Source: Colius striatus
Lineage: Eukaryota; Chordata; Aves; Coliiformes; Coliidae
NCBI RefSeq assembly: GCF_028858725.1
Contig: NC_084790.1
Span: 32,839,031 to 32,903,030, forward strand
Direction of reading: 5' to 3'
Length of the DNA stretch: 64,000 nt
Below the pieces are notes generated by a model. The model had not been told where the DNA came from, did no database searches, and worked only from the letters and a program-made list of their open reading frames with translations. The position numbers and the translations under genes were made by a program. The first letter of the stretch is position 1, and the number at the start of each line of letters is the position of its first letter. Shown here piece after piece: positions 12,801-24,800 of the stretch.

Positions 12801-15800
12801 ACTGACTGCAAACCCATTCCCCACGCTGCTGTGGTGGGAAGGAAGGAGAGTCCTGGAAAGAAGGAGGGCTGGGGAGAGGTGTTTCAAGATTCTGTTTTAT
12901 TTCTCATCTCCCTGTTCTGATGGTTTGTTAATAAATGAAACCATTTCTCCCCAAGTTGAGTCCGTCTTGCCCGTGATGCTAATTGCTGAGTGATCTCCCT
13001 GTCCTTATCTTGACTCAAAAACTCTCTCCCCTGTCCAGTTTAGGAGAGGGAGTGATACTATGATTTGGTGGGCAGTTGGAACCCAGTCAGGGCTAAACCA
13101 CTACAGTCTGAAAAGTTAAATCACTTAGTACTGGATCGAGTTTTTAAATGATCACTAGGGTACTATATAAAAAAGATTCTATCCTTCAAACACATGTGTA
13201 AACAGAAGTGCCTGTGGGAACAGCACATAATACTATTGGTGTAAGTCAATACCACCAGAATCCATATCCACTGGGACCATGATACTTTTATATCAGGTCC
13301 CCTGATTTGCAAATCTCAAACTCATTCAGACACAACTAAGTACCATAGCGACGGAAAGACAGGAGTTACTCCAGGCATATTTAAGTAACTTAAAGCTCTA
13401 GTACTTCCTATATCTACTAGAAAAGTAGAAGCAGACAAACTTGGTCAACAAATTTCTAATTTTATGTACTGACACCCTTATTTTATGTACTGACATTTTA
13501 AACACCTGCTATTTTGCACAGAATGCTTTAATTGATAAAACACAAAGACTTCATGCAGACTACTATTAAAATAAAAAAATACTAATAAAAACTCCAAAGA
13601 ACCAGTGTATCCTCATCAAAGCATCCCCAAACCCACCTCCAATATCATGACAGTGCCAAAATAGAGGAGGTGTAATATAATTTTTGTGATGCCCAAAGTG
13701 AATTTCAATACAGGTCTAGAACTATAGTCCTTTACGGGCATCATTAAAAATCGGATCTTAGCTAAGGTGGAGTAAGCATAGTTACAGAAATTACTTACTG
13801 AATGTAATTCTGGAAATATCGCCTCCATGGCTAAGTACTCCATCAAAGTAGCAAATCCCTCATTTAGCCAGAGATCATTCCACCATTCCATAGTTACTAG
13901 ATTGCCAAACCACTATGAAAGATCAAAACCGTGATTATTTTTCAGAAATACGATCAAATGAGTACAGTAGCCATTCACCCTCAGCTTTATCTTTTGGCAA
14001 AATCAAGTTCAGTCAAAAAAAGTTTATATTTTTGCATGAATAATTCCCAAGTACATCATGACAGAGTTGCACTCTGCCTGTTGAACTGGAGAAAAATATA
14101 CCTGTGGGTATTCTCAACTCATAAGATGCACAAACCAGTCACAGTGAAGGCAAGGGTGAATTTATGGACAGAATTGCAATTTAAGAAGTAAAAAAAAAAA
14201 AGAACCTCTAACATTTAAACAATAACTTCCTCAATGTAGTACCTGATGGGCAAGCTCATGTGCTATCACTGCAGTTATTAACTTTTTATCCCTTGTTGAA
14301 GAAGTATTATTGTCAAACAAAAGTGCTGTTTCTCGGAAGGTGATCAAGCCCCAGTTTTCCATTGCACCAGACTGAAAATCAGGAATTGCTATCAGATCTG
14401 GAAAAGATTTGAAAGAAGCTTTTGAAAATTGCTAGTTAAAACAATTCTATATTTCATTGCTAAACTACAGAATCCCTAAACCTCTCATTATTTAAATCCT
14501 GTTGTGTGGACACGTGGTCACATCTCAAGCATAGAAGTCCCAAAGATTTATAACTGTTTCTCTTACACAAACAACTTAAAGCACTACACAGACAATGCCT
14601 ATATATCTCGCATGCACAAGGAAAGGGGGCTAAGATAATGTCTTTCCAGTCAAACTAATAAATGCTGAGAAATCAAGCTCCAGATTTTGCATGGGTGAAA
14701 ATAGTGCACATCATTAAGACTGCATTATTTCTTTGATGTTAACACACAAGTACAAGCAAACCTGTGTCAAAATCTTAGAAAAACTTTCCAGCTTGAGAAT
14801 TGCTTAATACTCTTAATACAAACACTTAAATCATTTTAAAATTAATTTTGACGGAACCTTACTTCATAGATGCTTTACATAGTCTTTTTTTTTTTCTTTT
14901 AAGTACATCTTTTTAGAATGAAAGTTTCCCTGCATTTCTCAGAATTTATTATGTCTTCTGTATAAAAAAGTTCAAAAGAACTTACCTAATTTTCCAAGAG
15001 GGTACTTTATTAAAAAGTAGTTTTGATAGAATTCCAGAAGCTTCACTGCTGTGTTTAGGGCATACCCAACTTGGTTTAGATGCTGTGCTGTGGCATAGAC
15101 AGATACCTAGTTCAAACAGAAAAGATTTTGAAATGTAAGGCTACAAAACCTTTAGTAGTAGGAGAGGAGCTGGCGGTAGCTCTTGAAACACATCGGACAT
15201 GGTTACGGGAGTAAACACAGGAGCTAAAAACAAGAGTTATAAAGCTGTCAATAAAGAGTTAATTTTTTTGCTAGAGCTTATTCACTAATCAAAATACACA
15301 CATACTATCCAGCTGACCAAGGTATATTCAAGAACAATTCAAGGGTGAAAGTTTAAGGAAGCTGTTCAAGAAAGAACAGAAATTGATCCACTTCCCTTGT
15401 TTACTGCTGTATGAGTTAAATGATTCTTTTTCCATACCTCAGTTAATCTAGAAGTTTAGCCTACCAGTATGATAAGGCTAGTTGTTATTTGCAAGAAATT
15501 ATCTCAAGAAATAATGGTTGTCACAAAGTTCATCCATTGCCCTATCTAAGGTAGGGTCACATAGAATCATAGAATGGTAGGGTTGAAAAATTCAGATGTT
15601 ACAGTTTTATTCATGTTGAGGTAGTTATATCAAGAAAATCAGTTTGATAAGGTTACAAGTTTATCCAGGTTTAGGATTCTCTTTCATAAACAGAGACAAA
15701 ATATGTTGAGACTAATTTTCCTGCTCTATCTAAAAAAAAAAAAAAAGGTCCCTCTTACTATGCCACAAATCGATAACCAAATGATATTTCAAAAGATGGA

Positions 15801-18800
15801 CAGAGTGAAGGAAGTATGGATCTAATCTAGAATTCCTGGAAGTACAAAAGTATTATTAGTTGCAAATTCTAAGTTCAAAAAAATGCCATAAAAGCCCCCC
15901 AAGACCTTCTAGAGTTGAGAAAAAATCTCATTGCATTATGAATACAAAACAGTTTTACTACAACTCTAATCCATCTTGTAATATTCATGACATTAAACTT
16001 ACTCTGTGTGAACTTCCCTAACCTGGCCACAGCTCACTTGGTAGTCCAAATGAAGGAGAAGTACAGTTAAGAGCCAGCTTTCTTAGTTAGAATACACCAC
16101 TCAGTCTTTTCCTCTTCTCCTATACATTTTGGCCACAAAATATTTCTGAAGTACTGATAATCCATGCAAGTCTGGTCTCAGTATTATTAACCATATATAC
16201 AGTTATTTTAGACTCTCTGAAAACACAAAACATTTAGTATACAGATCAGCTTTCTGCCTGGTAAAGAATTGGTTACATGGTTTTATGAGAATACTGTTCA
16301 AAGACCTGAACAGCCTGAAGTACAACAGACAATAGACAACAGACCTGAAGTAAAATAAAGTACTTCAAAGTACTTTCTAAGTTAGACCACACAGTCTGTC
16401 CTGTTCAGCTGTAAGTGGAAGTACTTATCAAAGTCTGAATCAAAGCCTATTGACCAGTTATCTTTACTTATGTATACTGTATTAAAGAGAGGGCTGCTTC
16501 TCCTTCTGCAATGCTATTAACACTTCCTTCTGTCTCTTCCTAGCTAGGTGCTGTCACTACATTCCACTACAAACAGGCAGTTCCTGCTATAGAGTCATGA
16601 AAACCACTGTTTACATGAAATTCCTGCACCTCCTAAAATAAGTAGCAACTCCTAATATTACCGTGCTTTTTCCTTAGTTACTTTAATTGCACACATTGTA
16701 GGAACTTCTCACTAACCCTGCAATGTAAGCCCATGAAGGACAAAGATCAAACAAGACCCACTGTTTGCCTTTCAGAACCTCTGAAAAAACCAGAAACCCC
16801 CACAATGATGTCATTGTCACAATGACATCATTGTGTTCAAGACCTGAAGTTATTCTAAATCTACTGCAGAGCATGTGGGTTTTTTTAGGTTAATTATCTT
16901 TGCAGGTAAAGAACACATTTGCAGCACTTTTTGAAACAGTATGTAGGCTTCCCTGGGAACTGTAATGTTTCTGTATATCATTTGAACAACTATTGGTTTG
17001 CATGAGGGTTTGCATCCCTCATAGATGAAGCACTAGAACTAAAAATTTTAAACTTTCAGCTCTGAAAGCTCTTAGGAATTTTAGGTCCTGTAAATTTCCA
17101 CTGTTAACAAGACCTGATGCTGAGTCTCTTGCAATAAAAGCCTTCTCAATCTGATGTAAGCCCTGAAGTCAGTTCAGCCAATGGCTTGGGTTTTGGCCAA
17201 GTAAGTATAATAAAACCAATTAAACAAATCATTTCAAAAGAGAGTTTGTGTGTTGGCTTGAAGATTGTTTTGCTGTGGTTTGGCTGGCTGGTTGGCTTGG
17301 AAGGGGTGAAGGAGAACTTAAAGGGGAACAAACATACCAGACTCCCATTAGTTTCCCTACTGATGTTCTTCAAGTCTGCAACAACAAAGGCTACTAGGTA
17401 GGTGCTCATCTTCAAACTCACAAAAAACTCATCTTGAACAATTCCATTTGTCACAGCAGTAGTGGCTTTCTGCAGGTGAAAGGAAAACATTGTTACTAAT
17501 GCAGACAAAAGAACACTATTACATCACAGAATCACTGGTAAAGAATTACTTCATACTAGTAAAAGTTTATAAGCAAACTTGCAGAACATATTTTAGTTAC
17601 ATTTCACTGGGATAGATACTCACAATCTATGCATGGTATAAAAAAAAACTTAGGGAGACGAAAAAGATTTAAAACTATACAGTCCAAAAGCTTTCATTAT
17701 GTAGTATTACTGAAATGCATTGCTGGAGAAATCATCAATCTAATTTACTTCAGCACCAAAACCCCAGTATAATTCAAAGTCAACATCAAGATTAGTATTA
17801 ATTCAAGATAGCTTTAAGTTAGATCAAAGATATAACTCAGCACAGCCTACCAAAAATACTTGCATAGCATGAGGTAAACATTTGTTTCTTCCTAAAAGCC
17901 TCTTCAAAAATAGGTAATCAGACACACCCATTATTTTAAAACAACAGAAAAAAGCCAACCCTCATACCTCCTGCTTACAAATTAAGAGGTTTCAATACAA
18001 AAAGTGAAGAGAACCTAAGGTTTCAGTTAGTTCAAAGCAAAACCATGCCCAGTGTCAACACACACTGCCAAAAGTAAACTTCCACTTAATAATCTTCTGA
18101 AGTAAGATACCATACATCTTAAATTACTTTCAGTGTAGAAGCTCAAACCAATGACTTAACATTTTACTGCCACTAAAAAGCTGTCAGTCTTAAAGAGGAA
18201 CAGATTTCTAAGCCTGAAGATATAATCAATACAATCACCTACTCTGACCACTGTATAAGAAGAGTGCCATCATTGAACTATGTTAGTAAATTCATACATT
18301 TCTGCCTTTACTATAGCTTGATCTTAACAAAGAGGTAACATGTTATTTAAGAAAATTTACTGTGGCTGCAGATCAAAAATCAATTATCTTCCTTTAAAAA
18401 AACCACCTGATAAAACAAAAGCCCAAAACACTCACACTTTATTTCTACTCTTAGTATGTCAGCCACTACACATTGCCATATTAGTGATGTGCATGGTAGT
18501 TGAGAAGGCCTGCTTCTGTGATCTCTTGCTCATGTAGGTATTTAAAGAAAACTCTAAAGTTTCACATTTAAACTCCTCAAGGATAAACTAAAAAGTCTCT
18601 CCATTCAGTACAGTGGGTTACGAAGGCCTTCAGTAATCACAGAAAAACTGTTCCACTTTTTTTCCTACAGAGGTTTAAGTGTTTTATTTTCAGAAGCAAG
18701 CCTATCCTAGCAATGATCTCACCAAATATTATACTTCTTTACAACATGATCCTATTATTAATTTTTCACATTTTATCTGTGTAGAAGAATCAAACTGTAC

Positions 18801-21800
18801 ATACTGCATTAGGAATCTACACAGAATATCTAATCCAGGCTACATCTAAAACGTTAGAATTCAGCATGTGCTAAATTACTTGTGAGGTCTGAAACAAAAG
18901 CCATGAAATAAGTCATAAAAACATATCAAGTAAATATAAAAATGGGTACCATTACAAGAGAACTGAAGAGATACAAGAAATGCTATTGAGGTAGCATACT
19001 ATTACGTAGAGGCTCCTGTGTCTAATGTTTTTTATTTCTTCAGACACAAAAATAAGGATTTTATCATAATTCTTGTGTGCAATCTATTTAGACAAAACCC
19101 AAAAGAACCACTTCTGAACCTATTAGCAGACTTTGTTTAAATCTCATACAACATCAAAAGAGGAATTTCACAGTATCAAACTACCAAGGCACAAATTAGG
19201 AGGACAAAACAAAAGAATGATAGAATCATAGAATGATGAGGGTTGGAAGGGACCTTCAGAGATACCTTGTCCAATCTCCCTGCAGGTCCACCTAGATCAG
19301 GTCACACACAAACGTGCCCAAGTGGGTTTTGAAAATCTCCAGAAAAGGAGATTCCACAACTTCCCTGGGCAGCCTGTGCCAGTGCTCCCTCATCCTGACA
19401 ATAAAGACATTTTCCTTGTGTTTAAATGGAACTTTTTGTGTTCCAGCTTATGCGCATTACTGCCTGTCCTGTCACTTGAGACAACAGACAAAAGTGTCAC
19501 CCTATCCTCTTGACAAGTATCTTTTAAATATTTGTAAGTGATAATGAGATCTATCCTTAGCCTTCTCTAGGCTGAAAAGCCCTAGGTCCCACAGCCTTTC
19601 GTTACAAGAAAGATGCTCCAGTCCCCTGGACTGGAACCTCCACTGGACTCTTTCTAGAGAATTTCCTTGTCTCTCTTGATCTGGGGAGCCCAGAACTGGA
19701 CACAGTACTCCAGATGAGGCTTCACCAGGGCACAGTAGATGTGGAGTGGACATCACTCTTCTCAATACACCCCAGGATGCTATTGGCCTTCTTGGCCATG
19801 AGGGCACATTGGTGGCTCATGTTTAATTTGCTGTCCACCAGAACTCCCAGGTCCCTCTCCGCAGCACTGCTCTCCAAAAAATAATATTGTTTGCAATATA
19901 AACATAAATGAGTAATTACTTTGGAGATATTGTCCATTAGCAAAACTATCAATTCTCTTGTGCTGTATGTTCTTATATCTTCTTGATAAATTCTAACTAA
20001 GCCTGGCCTGCTCCTTCAGCACAAGAACTCACATTTGATCAGACAACTTCATTTATTTTAATGTCATTCCACATCTGGAAGTTTTCTCAAATATTTATCA
20101 ATCATAGAGATGATGTGCTAGCCAAGTTTTTAAACTGACGGAAACAACAAAAGAAAATGTGGATTAAATTACTAATATGCTCCTAAACACATTCTCACTG
20201 TAACAAGCTCAGTAAAACTTACAAGTTCAGTAGAAGTTACAAGGAGAAAAAGAGTGGCTAAAGAGATTTCAGTGAAAAATGTCTGACACCAAGAACAAAT
20301 GCAACCAAAGAAGATGGGTTAAAAAGCAAAGAACCAGATGATGAAAAAGATGGACAAGATGGGGAGGGAGAATTCTCACTTTGAAAGAGGCACTGGACCA
20401 TCTGCCTACGGCACCTAGGTAGCTGAGCAGATGAAATGTAGTATGCCAGGCAGAAAAGGAAGAAGCAGATCTGAAGGTTAATTCAAGTGGTATGACAAAC
20501 ATTAGCTTGAATCAAAACACCAAAAAGAGACACAAGAGAGGAATTTAAAAGAGAATTCATGATGTAGGAGTGGCACAAGTCATTAGAAGAGCTCTATGTA
20601 CAAAAGGTAGGTAGGAAAAAGATTTTTTTCCTACATAGTACATGAACAGATAAACAGTATGCACTGTGACCAACAGTGAAAATTTCTAACACCAGTGTTT
20701 ACGATACAAATGTGTAATACCAACACACTTTTCACCGCAAGTAGAATAGCTACAAGGCCACATCTCTCAAATGTTCCTTCTTCAAATGGCTTCCTATGTC
20801 ATGGAAAAAAGAGCAATCCAATGAATGTTACTCTGCAGCAAGAAAAGCTAGAAACTGAAATGTAAGTGGGTCCTGAGTAAGGAGGAAGAAAGAGATGCAT
20901 AAATAACCTTACAGTAAAGGCATCTCATCAGTATGCTTTCTCCACCTATGTGATTCCTCATCATGCACACAAATCAAGCACAAATTAGTATCCACAGATA
21001 GCATCAAAAGATCTGCTGGATGCTTTTTAACAGCACTTAAAGGTGAGCATAAACGGGTGGGACAAGGAGCAGTTCCTACCTAAGCACAGAACCCTACAGG
21101 CACATACTTTGCAGGACTGCCAATGCAAGGCAGAAGTTATGGGAAGATGCAAGACTAAGGCAAGTAACAATCTGCTTTTTGTAGATTTAATTCACAGGTC
21201 CTCAGGTACATGACTCAACTATTTCCAGTATAAATAGAAGACAACTCTCTGGTAGAAAATAAGAACTCACTATGCAAGAAATAGAGTTGACCTGTCAGGC
21301 ATGTTGGCTGGATCAGTGTTGTAGTTTTGCCCAGCCAGCAATGCAGTATCACAAAAGCCTCTTGCTTGGTGCCCTCCATTCACCCACACCCTCGTTAGGA
21401 TGGCAGAGGCCCCAGCAAAATGGGGGGAAAAAACCAGAAAAACAACGATGCTGTGGATTGAGACAAGGGCAGGGAGGGCTCACTGCCAATTATGGTTCCA
21501 GGCAAAACAGACTCCACTACTCAGACAGGAAAGTAGGAAAGTTTATTCTACTACCTACAAGAAACAGAACAGAATCAAAAGCAAAAAGAGAGTAGGATGA
21601 GAAAATGACAACCAACACTAACATCTCCCTCCCCCATTCGTCCTTTCTTCCCAGACTCAGCACACCGCTCCTGATATCTCTGCCTCCTCCCCCTCAACAG
21701 CCTGGGAGGCCAGGGAACTGGGAATGTGGTCAGTCTCTCAAAGATGGGCTCTGCCACTTCTCTCTCAGAGGAGGGCAACTCCTTGCACTCTTCCCCTGCT

Positions 21801-24800
21801 CCGATACAGGGTCTCTCCCATGGTACACAGTCCTTAATGAACTCCTCTGGTGTGGGTTCTTCCCAGCAGCTGTGGTTTCTGCCGATACAAGATCCCTCAC
21901 AGGGGACACAATCCTTAATGAACATCTCTGGTGTGGGTTCTTCCCAAAGTTGCAGCTTCAGCAAATACAGGCTCCCTCCCACAGGACATGACCTCCTCTG
22001 GCCATAATTTTAATGAGCTTCTTTGGTGGAGGTTTTTCCCTACAGATACAGCTTCTGTGAATATGGGGTCCCGCACACAGGACATAGCCTCCTCTGGGCA
22101 TAGCCACTACCCCGGCACAGCATCTTTAATGAAGTGAGTCACTGCCTCTTATGTGGGCTCTTTACTAAAATGAGTCACTGCCCTTGATGCAGGGTCTTTA
22201 ACAAAATGCAAACAAATCACTGCTTCACCAGTACTCTCCATAGAATGCAGGGGTGTCTCTGCTCCACCACACCTCCTTCTCTCTTCCCTCAATGACCTTG
22301 GACCCACTCCTTGTACCACCACCAGCTGAAAAATGAAGAAGGGGCTGAAGAAGGAAGAAACAGAAAGAATCCTCCTCTTCCGTCTTCTTAAAAAGCGATG
22401 GTGGAGGCACCTAACTGGCTCAGCCCCTGAAGTGGGTCTGGCTCAGAGCTGGGGAGAGTTTCAAGCAACTTCTTACAGAAATCATCTTTACAGCTCCTCC
22501 CCCCTTACCAGAAACAGCTTCATGTCAAACCATGACATTCCACATTGTAAAAACAGAACTTGAGCTCTAAGTGGCTTCTTTGCAGATTCTCTCAAGAAGA
22601 GTCAAAAGACTGCATGTATCTACTGACAGTCACTGTTCACCACATCAAATGACTCACTTGCAGAGAGGAAGGCACAATCTGAAATCTCAGCACTGCCTGA
22701 TACCATAAACACATGCAGCAGTTTCCTTGATGACTTCTTCCTGTCCATGCAAAGTTGCATAAACACCTTGCAGAAAAGACAAAACTTGAGTAAAATCATA
22801 GGAGAAAGAAAGGAAGGTGATGAAGAGGCTAGATTATCTAACTCAACAAAGCATTTACTGAAGAAGGCAGCTTGGAGGTCCTGCACAACCACGTATGGTA
22901 GGAAAAAACCTGAAGAAGGAACAACCCCATGCACCAGTACAGGCTGGGGGTCAAACTGCTGAAGAGTAGCTCTGCAGAGAGCGACCTGGGAGTCCTGACT
23001 GAGAATAAACTAAATATGAGCCAGCAATGTGCCCTTGTGACCAAGAAGGCCAGTGGCCTCCTGGGATGCATCAAGAAGAGTGTGTCCAGCAGGTTGAGGG
23101 AGGTTCTTCTCCCTCTCTACTCTGCCCTGGTGAGGCCTCATCTGGAGTCCTGTGTCCAGTTCTGGGCTCCTCAGCTTAAGAGGGACAGAGAACTTCTAGA
23201 GAGAGTCCAGTGCAGGGGCATCAAGATGATCAGGGGACTGGAACATCTTTCATACAAGGAAAGGCTGTGGGAACTGGGGCTGTTTAGTCTGGAGGAGACT
23301 GGGGGGTGATCTTATTAACATTTATAAATATCTTAAGGTTGAGTGTCAGGAGGTTGGGACATCCCTCTTTTCTATAGTAGATAGTAAGAGGACAAGGGGT
23401 AATGGAATGAAGCTGGAACACAAAAAGTTCCACTTAAACATAAGAAAAAATTATTTCACCATGAGGGTGAGTGAGCAGTGAAACAGGCTGCCCAGAGGGG
23501 TTGTGGAGTCTCCTTTCTTGGAGGTCTTCAAGACCTGCCTGCACATGTTCCTATACGACCTGATCTAGGTGAACCTCCTTCTGCAGGGGGTTGGACTAGA
23601 TGATCTCTAAAGGTCCCTTCCAACCCCTACCATACTATGATTCTATGAATATATGCCTGCTTGCTACTGTGAGGGCTCTTGCTTATTCCTCTGGGGAAGT
23701 CTGTTACCACATTGGGCATTAGCAGATATACTAAAGGACAGCAGGCAGGTAATTGCTACCAAGATAGTAGTACCTAGGTATCCCAGGAAACATTTTCCTC
23801 ATTCTTGAATTGTCCTCAATCACTTTCCTTCAATAGTCAACCACAAATGACAGTGAAGAAGAGTTGATGGTTATTTTGCATTTGCTTTATCCACCAGTAT
23901 GTCATCAAGTTGGCAACCAAAGTGCTAGATGCCAGAGGTATAACAGATATTTGCGTCTCAACTAATAGGCATTGAAGATATCAAGATCAGAGACTGTTAC
24001 TAGTTAAACAAAATTCTGATACAAGCATTCCCATATTCTGCATATGTGCACTACTAGCAAACACAGAATTCAAAAATGAATCCTATACCGTGCAGTGCAT
24101 CAAACTGTTATTTACTAAGTTACTTAGTTCAAGTCTTTGAGGAAGAGACAGTTGTTTTATTATAAAGCCATACAGTTTATATTTTATCTGCTCAAGTCAA
24201 TCTCCTCAACATCAATGCATCAAATAAACAATGCAAAGCACATACAGATTACCTAGACAGCAGCTCTACTAGAATTGCTCTACAAAAGCAGGTACCTTTG
24301 GCATATTTGACAGAATGGAAAGTTTCTCATCTCTTATGATCTTGATTAAAAAAGTAGCTTTAAATGCAGGTTCATCAAAGCAGGGAAAAGCAGACCTTGC
24401 TGCCAGAGGTTCAAACTGGGTTGCTGCAAACCACCTAAAGGAAGAATGGAAAAGAGCAAACTAAAAATTATTAAAAGAATTAATGTTAGTTATTTACAAG
24501 AAAACAGTAATTTCCCATCCCCTAAACCTTGTTGTGGGAGCAGTCTTAGTGGTACGTGACTGGGTTGGTCAGTGAGAAAAAATGTTTCATTTAACAAAAG
24601 GGTTTTTTTAAAATAAAAAATCTATTTATTTGAGAACTAATCTGAGCAGTTGTTTCTTGCTTTCTTAAAAAAAGAATACACCTCAAATAACAGAATTACA
24701 GAATAATCACTGAAATATAAGCCAGTCAGTTTTCAGTAAGAGGTAACAAAAAGGAGATCAAAACCTTAAATTAGTAAGCATGCCCACTAAATGAAAGTTT

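Larger units (their letters stand above)
10615..13798 (-). other. LNPEP: LNPEP intron 7
   Basis: 3.2 kb. It contains a nearly complete solo LTR at 11971-13105 and a 16-bp direct duplication at 13459/13480. Nothing else is recognisable. Confidence 0.8.
15107..17337 (-). other. LNPEP: LNPEP intron 4
   Basis: 2.2 kb, A+T-rich. It contains a 35-bp hairpin palindrome at 16801-16835 and a tiny CR1-tail-like fragment near 15557-15600; nothing else is identified. Confidence 0.75.
17470..24295 (-). other. LNPEP: LNPEP intron 3
   Basis: 6.8 kb. Contents are a CR1 tail at 19.22-19.88 kb, an LTR at 21317-22537 and a CR1 3' end at 22.90-23.65 kb. The gaps 17.5-19.2, 19.9-21.3 and 23.65-24.29 kb show no identifiable feature. 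Confidence 0.8.

Noticed and set aside
13616..13798. Extension of LNPEP exon 7 beyond residue 507
   Set aside because: A GTAAGT donor at 13798 and the loss of similarity show it is intron.
21605..22007. ORFs of 93-135 codons, also 49515-50015 (166 codons)
   Set aside because: Both lie inside related LTRs and arise from the tandem subunits; no retroviral protein motif.
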